Source: Flabesymbios commensalis
Taxonomy: Eukaryota > Annelida > Polychaeta > Terebellida > Flabelligeridae
Reading direction: 5' to 3'
NCBI GenBank assembly: GCA_964017125.1
Contig: OZ024903.1
Coordinates: 86,502,747-86,566,746 of the forward strand
DNA length: 64,000 nucleotides
Part shown: positions 13,801 through 25,800 of the stretch, piece after piece
How positions within the stretch are numbered: the stretch's first letter is position 1
Layout: every line of letters begins with the position of its first letter
The notes under the pieces: generated by a model
Told to the model about the DNA's origin: nothing
The model's database searches: none
The model's input: only the letters and a program-made list of their open reading frames with translations
Position numbers and translations under genes: made by a program

Positions 13801-16800
13801 ATTTGATTGCATAGACGCGTTAGAATATATCTTATTAGTGATAGAAGGTCTTTTAAATTATATTTTATATTTCAGAAGATTTTGGGTATAATTTAATAAT
13901 TTCATGTTAATCTGGGGTGAAACATGTGAAATGGCTAGAATTGATTAAAATCTCGTTTTATAAATTAATTGCATGTTAAATATTATGTTTGGTAATTATG
14001 GTGTTATTAGAAGACCATAGAATATCTTAAAAATATATATTTCCAGCAAAGGCAATTCATTTTGATGAACCTCCAAACGCCCCCCTCCCCCCCCAAAAAA
14101 AAAAGAAGAAAAAAATAGATTCAATATTAGCTAGCTTCCATCTATATCTATTGTAAACATCAATTTATGTTGCAAAAAATGCACCCAACTATGAACTGTG
14201 TGTAATATAAGTATTATATTACACCAGATGGGATTAATTATCACAAAACATTTCATTTTTGTCATCACAAACATGATTGCTGCTGTCTGTGAGTGAAATC
14301 TTTAACAATTCTTTCGCAGGGGTGATATGTGATTTAAACGGCGACCGATAGTTAACAGAATGCTGTTCTACATATTGTCACAGAGAGCTCTATGCATTTC
14401 TATTGAAAGTTATCATTACTATTGATCATACAAATATTTTATATAATTTGAATGTTAAAAGGAGACATTGATTTCTAACTAATTTAACAACACAGAAGAT
14501 TATATATCGGGAATCTGGCCATCTATTTATGTAAACATTCATATAAATTTATGGTATTATAATATATAATTTTGAAATGTGCTGTAGTTGTTATGGTGAC
14601 ATAACCATGTGCTAAATGCTTGGCAGTGTTTCCAGTTTTAACTTCATAACTATCATACATAATTTAAAAAAAAAAGTGCATGAAAATATTCTACATTTCC
14701 AATTTAATTGCTCCTTCTTTTTGACATGTTGACAGACCGTTGCATACATCACGGTAAATATGTTGCATACATCACGCTTGTATCAACAGTTTTCAGAAAA
14801 ACAAGAAGCTAGCGGATTGAAATTATTCCACTTTTGAAGATAAATCGAGGGCATTAACTTGATAGAATAGAGAGTATTATATTAAAAAATATATTTACTG
14901 ACAGGAGAGAGGCTAAAGTTTTTCTTTCAAAACTAGTGTCACAACGATGTTGCATACATCACGATTGCATATTGCCGCCTGGCTACATTCCATGAATAGA
15001 TTTTCCCACAATATGACCAATAAATACAACTAGATTCAATGTGTTATTGTATGCATGGATCATATTAGGGGTTTCACTTTATATTTTATTTTGGCAGCCA
15101 ACACAAAAAAATAAAACTGTCACAATGTTGCATACATCACCATGGTCTTGCCAAAATATTATGATATTATATTCATAGGATAACTACCAAGCCTGTGTGC
15201 CTGAAATGGCTAAACATGCTCCACTAAACTATTCCGACTTTCATTTATGGCTAGATTTCCACTGGGGGGGGGGGGGGGGGGGGGTAATGGACATCAAAAT
15301 AAGCTGAGAAATAGAAAAAAAGCCTAATGGCGATGGTACTCAATCGGATATTTCGACGATCTAGGAGTCCAATATTTGGTTTAATAAAATTATTAGCAGC
15401 ATTTTCTGTCATAGGCATACTGCAATTTATTAACTCTATGCTGCAATTAAACGTTGTTGGCATGTTTTGGATCATTGAATGCTGAAACTTCCTACTCTTC
15501 TAACTACGCTGAGGGCGGGGGCCATAGGGTAGTGGTTAGCACGGCTGCGTTTCACGCCAGAGTTCGGGGTTCGGTTCCCTGTCTCTGCAGTTTGCAAGAA
15601 ACAAAAATGTTTCTTCCCCATCCACGTGTGAAAGTCAATATTGTGGGGAGCCTCCGTGACCGAGAGGTAGCGTGCTTGGCCTCAGACCTGTGTTTGGAGG
15701 ACAGTGTCATCTCAATCATCTCACCATCCTGAGGAGGTTCTCCTGGCCCAGTTTAGCCTATTATGTGCCAAAAGGGCGATTCCGTGGATGTCGTACGGAC
15801 ATCCACAGGTTATATCTCGGCTTACGCAAATAATCTTAGGGCTAGAAAAAGAAATATTATCCAGTTTCATATAGACTCCATGTACAAATATATGTAGAAA
15901 AGAAATTTGACGGAAAATAACACAGATCGTCCTAAATCGGAGGAAACGTGAGATGTCGTACGGACGCACAAAAAACAGTAACATTTGAAAATTCATGTTT
16001 AGTTCGAAAACTCTGTGAGTTGAGCAATGATTTTTCCCCCACATCCTGATGGATCAATTTCTCAGGGTGTTCTAAAGAGTGAAAAAACATAATTTAAACA
16101 GATAATGCATTTGTTAATAGACAAGGTCACAATGAAAAAATCTAAACAACATGTCGTACGGACAGTTTGGAATATGTCGTACGGATGTCTCTGAAAAATG
16201 TCAGTTGTGGCTATGCAAAAGAGTGTTCACTCTGATTTTTCATTTGAGTATGGCGAAATAGTAAACTTAGATCATTATAATGTGAATAATAATCTATAGC
16301 TGGGTTAAAATTTCAGTTTTAAACAAATTAAAAACAAAAAATATCTTAAAAATCTAATATTAGGTCCTAATTGTGGTACAGTAGAACCTCTTTTGAGCGG
16401 CCACCACTACTGCAAGCCGAAAGTGGCCGTTTAAGACAAGTGGCCGCTCATAGGAGGCCACGTTTTTTTCAAAAAAAAAATTTCAGAGATTTGACAATGG
16501 TGGCCGGATAAGGCATCAGGAGTGTCAATTTTTATACCACAGACATGTTTTTGTACTCAAAATGATCAGCTGGCCATGCTGTGTTCAACTGTACTAGTAG
16601 TAGTAAGCGGCCGTAAAATATAATGATTGTAATTATTATTATTGACATCAAGCTGTTTTTTTCGTTGCAAATATACATCGTTTTTTAATACAGCATGAGT
16701 TTGATCTTCTTGTACAGTTTGTTGGCTATGAAGCCGTTTTTATGCCGCACTCAAGGGACTCCCTTGATGTTGGCTTGCTTCAGAAAACATCAATGTTTTG

Positions 16801-19800
16801 ATATAAATTATTAGAACTATTAGTTAAGTTTACATTAGCTTTTTACACAATTATTATAATTATATGAAAACAACCATGTCAAATGTATATATTATGTCGC
16901 AAATCATCACAATCAGTTTTATTGTAGAGATCTGTCTGCTGCTCTGCAAAGCCGAAAGGCAGTATCTGCTTACTGGTCTGGTAAGCAGATACTGCCTTTT
17001 GGCTCTACATGGACGTCTGAATGTGTCCTAGTGACCGGTCATCGGCACCCTTTAAATACTAGGTGTATATAGAATATATATTTAATATTTTTATTAAATC
17101 AGTGGTACATTACGAGGCAGTATACGAATTAAATTGCCAACAAATTAATAAATTGCCTTCCAAGAATGTGTAGTTATTTCCTGAGTAATTAATATATGTT
17201 TCAAGCGAAAAATAGATTTTACTACTCGGGCCAGGCAGTAAAAGGTGTGCTCGCCGTTGCAAGATAACACAGGATAGAAGAACAACGCTGTGTTAAGGCT
17301 GGGCCGGCATCATGAGCTCTTGACCCGGCATTGACACAGCGATGATCAACTGCCTCTTCATTGAAAGCTGCACGGTAACCTACTATTGGTTTGCAGCTGA
17401 TTCGACATCGCAGATGGCAGGCCACCATTGATTCAGCATTGGGTTGGAGTCTCCTGTCTACTGCAGTAATAAGAGTAACTTCCCGTCAGACTGGGCTAAT
17501 TGACACTTTGAACGCTACTAGATTTTAAGTCTCAACGGAGATTTCACCGTTTTCTATGGATTTTTTCATGTTACAAAATCAAAGGAATGATTACTTACAG
17601 TTACAATTTTAAAAACATCTGTTTCATCTTTACTTGATAAGTATTTTGGTAATAATGATATTAAATAAAAATGATATTAAGTAATATATGGCTGTATACA
17701 TGGTATATATGGATTTAGTACTTGGCCAGTTGATGCGATTTGCTAATCATGATATTAAATACTGATGTATTTATAAATTATGTTTAATTACATTAATACA
17801 ATATATTTTAATTTATATGTATTATATATGGATTTATTACTTCGGCCAGTTGATGCGATTTGCTAATCATGATATTAAATACTGATGTATTTATAAATTA
17901 TGTTTAATATAATTATTTTAAATAATATGTATTAGCCTATATATGGATTTAGTACTTTTGATGGCTAGTTGATCACGGGGCATCGCTGCATTGTTGTATT
18001 AGTGTCGGTCCGCCTTCTACAACGCTGAGCCAGCATTTATTCATCATTAGGATAATATCATGTGTTTGCCTATGCATGCATGCGTAATATTTAACATCCA
18101 ATTAATCACCTTACTCAAACTATAAGCGCTCCGACGTTAGGCATAAATATTGTCAAAATGGACTATGTGATTTTTCCACATGGAACACAGCAGTGGATTT
18201 AGATGCCGCAGCGTTCATAGGGTCAGTCCAGACCTGTTGCAATCGTCTTTAACACCTACATCGCGAGCATGAGTGACATTATTATTATTATAATTTTATT
18301 ACACTAACAGCAGCAGAGTGACTATCCATACAGACGGCCAATGGAAGTCCACAGTGGCCGGTAATTGAAGTTCAGTAGTTTGAAAAAGGCGTAAAAATGT
18401 TTTGCCGTGATTTCCGCGATTCACGCTGAACATTGTATTATAGGCTATTGGTCGGCATAGAGTCAGTATTATTTCGTTCAGAAATATGCAAAATTAATTA
18501 AAATTACGCCAGCACTTAAAACTGTTTTGCTGTGATGTTTGGCATTCATGATGACGATTTTATTATATTGACTGAGATATAGTTAGCGCCTAGTACTGAC
18601 ATGTACGATAAGTACTGTATATTATAAATATTCTAGTGGCCGCCGATATAGTAGTGGCCGGTAATTGAAAGTCAAAAGGTGACTTGTTGACTGATATATA
18701 GTGGCCGGTAATATGATGTTCAGAAGTTTATTGTTATTGGCCGTGGCCGTTTAACAATCTGTAAAAAATTAACGCCAGTGGCTGCCGCTGATGATATAAT
18801 AATCAACTTACATATATAGCCTATGCCTAGTTACCGGTAATTGGAGGTCAAATATTGACTTGATCCTGGAAATTCACTGGCCGTGTCCTAATATTACAAC
18901 AACCAATGCACTTATCATTCTTTTGCCGCAATGTTTGTTATTTATGCTGACGATTTTATTAAATTGGCCGACAAAAAGTGGCCGCCGATATATAGTGGCC
19001 GGAAATTGGAGGTGAAAAATCGACTTGTTGCTAAAAAATCACTGGCCGTGGCCGCGTTATGGAGGTGGCCGGTCATTAGAGGTCATTTATACAGAAAATG
19101 CATTTGGAACTCCAAATGGTGACCGTTGAGTGGAGGTGGCCGTTCAAACTGGTGACCGGCCAAGACAAGTTATACTGTATAGAATTTTGTTAGAGCGTCT
19201 TATTTGACATATGTGAATACTGATAATTATCATGAATATAATAATGTGCCCATCATAATAACATTCTGTAGATCTTGCAGCTTCTTCACAATTTCTGTAG
19301 GGCTTTTGAATGTCCTTTTTGGAAGGCCACACTTAATATACGGTATGTCGTACGGACAACAGAGTATAATGTTCAAAATCACACATGGCATGTATGTTTT
19401 TTCAAATTATTTTTAAAATATACGTTGAATGCTATGTTTCTATGTTGCTCTATTATATGCTAATAAGGGACTAAACAATTTTTTAATGTTGCAAATCATC
19501 ATGACTTGTATACGGGTACTATTTTTTTCAATATATATATATACAAAAAGAGACAAAAACAGGAAAATATATTGCATGATGCTGGCCATTATATGTAATA
19601 TTATTTCATGCATTTGAGTTATGGCACAAAAGATGCATATGCACTGAAGACAAAAATATTATATTAATTTATTTTGTGAATCTAAATTGTTAACTGAAGT
19701 TGATCCAAAAAAAGATGAAGTTTCATCTTATAAACAAGCTTGAAAAATACAAAATAGACAGACAGCCTATCTATTAAATTGGTAAAACAATGCTTGCATT

Positions 19801-22800
19801 GTACATGTTGTAGGGAGATGCAATTGTTTGGAACAAAATTATAGTATTTTCACAGTGAAAATATTTATTAGCAGATTATAGATATACTCATGATAGTTTA
19901 ATCTTTAGTATAAGCAGAGGCAGATTCCAAAATATATATGTGGGATACCCCTAATAGCTGCAAAACTTGATATGTATTAAGATAGCTGGATACCAGTGTT
20001 TCTCACTAAAATATTCATATATCCATCTCTGATTCAATGTCAAACAATCCCTAGGTGCCCTCTTTTAGTCAATAGATTTGTTAGTTATGAAAAACCTTTT
20101 CAAGTAAATGGTGAAGTTTTACATAAAAACCATTTACCATATTCAAAGGTGGAGAATATCAATAAAATGTACAGGAAATGCTGTCCGTACGACATTTTAT
20201 ATGAAATGCTAATTGCATAAAAACTAATGATGTGAAATATTTTAAACAGAACCAGTCAAACATTTGCTAATTAAGGAAAGAGGATTTGTAGTAACAAGAT
20301 TAAGGCTGCAAAATTGAATAATTAATGTGGAAATATTATGTTTCATATGTCGTACGGACAAATTATTAAAATAGCATGGGCAAACATTTGGCACAAAACA
20401 ACCAATGTGCTTCAATTATCAAATATTTTGACTTTAAATTTTGCACAAACATATTATATTATTAATTAAAGATGAAAAAACAATGTAAACAGTCCACTAA
20501 TAGAAAAATCTTGATAAAAATAGAAGGAGACATGAAAATTAACTTCTGTGAAAAAATAAACAATAACAATGGTAATATGTTGATTTTTGGACATTTTTCA
20601 ATGAAATAATTTAAAAAAAAGTTGCAACCATATTAGTTAAGGTATTTTTGTATCATATTAGCCCATAATATAAAATTTTCAAGCTGTTTTCAAAATCAAG
20701 TTTTTTTCACTTTGTGCATGGAATCGCCCCAAAAGTGGCCTGAAGCCCTATTCATTTCATTTAATTTTTTAACAACGCTGAATACTCCTGTGAAACTATT
20801 AAATCCAGCGATAAAAATCTCACAATTTGACAGCGTGGTCCGTAATGGTCACATAGGCCTACACATGTACTGGCGGAACAATTTAGGTTAAACCGGCACT
20901 AAACGCACACCAGGCGGTTCAATATTGATATAGTGGCAGCGCTGATCAATATGAAAATTCTTTTACTGTGATATTTTGTCGGCTTGGAAATATAGACTTT
21001 TCTTTGAGAAACTCTAAAAAGACTCAGACTGGTAATAAGCGGGCGATCTGTGATTTAAAACAAATATAAAACTAATCAGCTAATCAATGTTAGGCCTATA
21101 TTTATAGCTAAAATGGCCATTCGCACGCCATTAGGCCTACTGCCATTACTTCCCTCGACACGGGTGAGGGTATTTCTACCCCTATGGTACAGGCCTACCC
21201 GTCCCCCAGAAAATGTTGAAGAAATTGGCGTAGTATGAGTGTATTCTGAGGCACTTGAGACTTGGTCCGCTGCAAGTTTACAGTTTAGGCTTCTTTTCAG
21301 TTCTGGACGATCATCGTCCCGCCGGACCGTTTCTAGGATGTCAATTACCGACCCTGGATACAAATTACTGGTCTCAGGTCGGCTTTAAATCCTTAGATGT
21401 GTACATACACCACACAGCGACCACGAGACAATGACCCAATGCAGGTTTAATGCTGTACCATAGTCAACGACGCTGGTACAACATTGAGCCAGCAGTGGAT
21501 CATCGCCATCACTCGGAATAAGCAATAACATAATTAACATAACCTACAGTGATAGATTTGTGCTTGCTGGGAAATAAATTGTCATTTGCTCAATTTTCTA
21601 GCTAGAAGATTATATAATGTATCAATCTGGGCTAGTTTTAGCTGAAAAGAACAAATCTGTCATTTTTAATCATTAGATATTTAAAAATACCGGTAAATAG
21701 ATTTGATCCAGTCAGTAGCTTGTCATGTCACAGTGTAGCCTATTACATAATCGCAGGTAGGTACGCCAACAGGAGATGCGGCTCTGTGCTTTGACAGGAG
21801 GCATGACAGTGTGTACAGGATGATAGGCCTCCCTACAAATATGGGAATTCACCCAATGCTGTTTCAACGTCGGCCCAGAGTCTTCGACGCTGAATAAACA
21901 TTAAAACAGCATTGGGTGGATGCCCCGTGTTTGTTGGGCTACCACAGATCTGTCTGTATACAGGTATGTACGCTGGAAGGTTCACTATCCCAACGTTTTC
22001 TCCTCTGCAAAGGCAGTATTTACTTACTTGTAAAGTGAGCAGATACTGCATTTTTGTTTCACACAGCATTTCGTTATCACCTGGTTGCCAGCAGGGGACC
22101 CCGAGGGGACCCTATCAGGAATATGACACTGCCGCGACGTTGGCCCAGCATTAAAACACTACTGGATCAATGGGAGTTGTTTATTGGTCTATTTCTCTAG
22201 CTATGTGATTGACCCAGATAACGTGCGTGATTGGGCACCATCTCGTCCAATGGTTCGCCAAAGATGTAGGTCAGCCTCATTAAGAATTTTTTTCACCATG
22301 CTTGTGGCCGTGGTGTCAGATGATATTGAGACCCATGGTTAGATTTTAAAAGGCAATATGTATCATTGCAAAATATTGTATTGATATCATAATATATTTG
22401 CTTTGGAAAGTAGAACATCTGCTAGCTTTCCCCAGTTTTAAACCCTCATTGTGGTGGTTTCTTAAGATTATATTGGCCTAGTTTCATCCTAAGGTAGGCA
22501 TTGTTCTCAGTAAAATCTACTGGCTATTTACAGGGAATAAATCAATAGCCCAACACACAGCTCAAAATTTCAAGACTTCTAACTTTCGTAAAATTGACGA
22601 TGGAAATCCTAATAACTCAGCAAATAAAGATATTTATGCTTATTCAGAAACAACGTTTGGTTGACCTACTGTAGGCTATGGAATGGCAGAAAACTGAACC
22701 TAAGCGTTTTGCCGTATTTGAGAAGATGCCGAGTGATAGTCATTTGGGACACACATTATATGGCCACAAAAAAACAGTGCCCAGGATCCGTTTTGTGAAC

Positions 22801-25800
22801 CATATTAAAACATTATTGGAATGAGTTCCAATAATGTAAAAACCTACTTGTTCAGACCTACAATAGTATGTGACAAGACATACTGTTTTTACCTGGCAGT
22901 TTAACAGGAATATAATCAGAAGTAAAAACACCTTTTTTATGACTTAACAGTCTTGTAAGTCAATAAAAAGTATTTAGTTGAATATGTAGGCTACTGTAAC
23001 ACTTACTTTATTTTCGCCTGCTGGAGTGGGAGGAGCAGTTGATCCTGGTGTTTGTGACAGTTGAGGTGTAGATGTGGCTGAATCCATACTACTACTGGAG
23101 GCTTTCCCTGAACTGGCTGACATAGCACCTTCCGCCGCAGATTTATGGTCACCTTTCCAGTTGCCCATAGTTACAGACATAAGTGCCTCGTCCAGACGTA
23201 GCATAGGATTAGACAGGTGTCGTCCAAGTAAAATTGAAACATGTGAATCACTAATATCACTGGTACTCGTACTCATTTCATTCAGTTTTGTTGGCAGACC
23301 ATTTGAGTGGCCATTTGTCATAATACTGTCATTATCAGTTCTTACCTTCTTCAAGTGTTCAGCGGTATGGCTGCTGTTAATTCTATTAATTTTATCAATG
23401 CTCACAGACATCTCGTTCTCGAAAGAACGAGTTTTTTCAACATCTTCGACTAGAGTATCTGTAGAGCCTTGAGCAGATAAATCACTGATGGTGGATAGTA
23501 TTTTAATGCCAGGTTCTGTATCACCTTCATCTGCCGGCACACAGCCATCAGAATCTGCCTCAGACGAGCAGTCTGAATCACTAGTACTCTCACTCATATA
23601 CCCGTTACCATTAGTATACACACTGATAGATGCCTGTGTGCTGTGATCAACAACAGATTTTTGAAGCTGGGGTTCTTCCGTCTCACATGTGTCTCCATTG
23701 CACAACTCAATGTCGGGTGATTCTCTGTGACCATTAACTACAGCACTGTCGTCATCATGAATTACCTGATCGTTGGATTCATCAGAACATTCTCCATTCT
23801 CCATGATACCATTTTGGCCATTTTCTATTTGATTATTTTCATTATCAACAATCTTTTCTTCTCCATTTTCACTTTCCTCCTTGTCCTTGTCAATGTCTTG
23901 TGTGTCATTGCTTTTAAGAGCTGGGCAGGATTTCATTAGTGGATTTTGTGCCATAGTAAGGTTTGGATCACTAAGCCTTCGTGACATACTGGACGACAGT
24001 TCAGATATGCTGGCGAGGTTTTCACAAGAGCGTGTTTTCTGCAGAGCTTGTTTGTCCTCCCCTTCCTCTGAGATTGAAGATTCTTCTTCTGGTGTTGGCG
24101 CTGGATTGACAGGCTCTTCTAATGCAGCAGTTGGCGCTGTTTCAGATAGATACACAGCCTGCCAGACTTGAAGATGACGTAAGTGAAATGAAGGGTGTAA
24201 TATCTAGAAAAAATATACATATTCAAGAGAGTTAGTTATACAAATATAAGTACTTCCAAAATTCTTTACTTACAATATACATAAGAAATTTTATTTCACT
24301 ATATACCCCTAACATATATCGTTCTCCAGCAGCTGGAAACTACATTTGATAAAAAGTACATTATTTCACTGTTTCCCACAATATACTTTCTCATTTTCAA
24401 GCAAGATTGAAACCAAATAAGGGGTCAAGGGCCCATCCTACTGAAATATTAAAATTATTCTTAAAGTATCGTTCTCTCGTTCCCACTAGAAAAATTAAGA
24501 CGCTCTTAACTTTTTCAATGGGAATGGAAAGTTATGATAATCTTAATTTTAGGCTTTTTGGTGGGATTGGCCCAAGACAACGGGGTTAACAAGATCTGGG
24601 AAATGTCTTATTTAAATGGTAATATACATACTGGTTCAGGGGAAGGTCTATAGAGCATGTTGATAAATTTCTTATTTTCTGGATGAAGGAGCGCCCATAC
24701 TGAGCATGTCAGCCTTCGTGTCTGTGCCAGTTCCCTCTGCTGCTCAAAGTTACACAGAAACGTTCCGAACAAACAAGAGTATGTGTGCTGAACCAATTTT
24801 ACCTAAAAATGTACACAGGAAATATACCAGGTTTATGGCCATGGATTAATACAAACAGACAACCAGTAAGGTATGTAATGGTAAGGGTACATTTCATTTA
24901 CATTGCAAAAAGTGAGTATTGATGATTCTAAAACTGTATTCAAGATCAAGCCAGTCAGCTGCGCTACGCTGTTTTGTTACAATAATCATACAATTTCATT
25001 AGCCTATCATCATGTTCTTTCCAATAATCATAAATAGTTCAGTATCACTACTACATACCCTGAGGGGACAGATTACAATGGAAATAATGTTGTAAACCTC
25101 AAGATTATACAGAAACATTAACCTAGAATAGTGAAGAATAGTGTTCACACAAACAAGCACATGATGATGTGCCTAGTTTTTGAAAAAAAACTATTCTCTG
25201 TTGTCACTTGTGTATCTTTCAAATGCAAAACTATTGAAGTAATGAATCAACAACCATTGATCCAATTTTTTTTCTATTAGAAGCAGCATAGGAATATCAA
25301 TCCTCAATTTTCTATAGAAATAACACAGTCATACTGAATGATGGCCCAGTGTTTAGTTTGAAAAATTCTTGCATTTCCCAATACACATTGTGTCTATAAG
25401 TCAGTATTATTTAATTATAAACACTGTTTGATAAAGATTGTTGATATCAAAAGAAATGAACCTCACCAAAAATGCCTGATTGAATTGGAATGCACATGGA
25501 AATTGAAGTAGTAGTTGGTGGACGCAGTCAAGCCACTGCAGAAAAACAGGGCATCTCTCATTACTGTCATCAGCAAAGCGACCCTGACCACAACGATCTG
25601 AAAATTTGTGTCCAAACGCCAGCCATTCTCTCTCTACAAGTGTCTGGAAACCCTAAAGATATGATCAACAAATTATTTTATATGATGAACAAATACTCTT
25701 AGATTAAAAATACTGAATGGTGATAAAGACAATATTCATTGATTAATTTATTTGCCCAGAATGAGATTCAAAAGGACACAATTATACAATTTTCATGAAG

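Larger units (their letters stand above)
16379..19177. mobile_element. TA-flanked DNA transposon, CAGTAGAACCT ends, nonautonomous
   Basis: Bounded by TA. Ends CAGTAGAACCTCTTTTGAGC and, reversed, CAGTATAACTTGTCTTGGCC. Both ends are rich in GGCCGGTNATTRGAGGTCA-like subrepeats (18360, 18656, 18702, 18836, 18997, 19057). The TA duplication and CAGNNGAACCT ends recall pogo/Tigger elements (family knowledge). Sits inside the 15774-20729 element. No transposase frame seen. Confidence 0.85.
15774..20729. mobile_element. DNA transposon, 5-bp duplication, with repeated TGTCGTACGGACA motifs
   Basis: Inserted in the SINE tail with CAAAA on both sides (15769-15773, 20730-20734). Terminal inverted repeats GGGCGATTCC. 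The motif TGTCGTACGGACA or a close form occurs at 15789, 15954, 16152, 16174, 19346, 20182 (inverted) and 20348, and I see it nowhere else in the window. Without its own insert the element is about 2.16 kb and encodes no visible transposase. Superfamily not assigned. Confidence 0.86.
15513..20770 (+). mobile_element. SINE with two tRNA-like halves, copy 1, split by a DNA transposon
   Basis: The body runs 15513-15768 and resumes at 20735-20770 after the 5-kb insertion. It carries GTAGTGGTTAGCACGGCTG and a B-box-like GGGTTCGGTTCCC, then GACCGAGAGGTAGCGTGCTT as a second A-box-like stretch. The tail is TTCATTTCATTTAATTTTTT. An 11-bp target duplication, AACTACGCTGA (15502-15512) and AACAACGCTGA (20771-20781), brackets the whole. 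This copy lacks part of the second tRNA-like half. Confidence 0.88.

Noticed and set aside
15454-15732. Plus-strand 92-codon frame
   Set aside because: It overlaps the SINE; the similar frame at 50822-51185 covers another SINE copy.
23074-24171. Plus-strand open frames of 132, 70 and 96 codons
   Set aside because: They are antisense shadows of the long MTMR linker exon, which has clear homology and splice sites on the minus strand.
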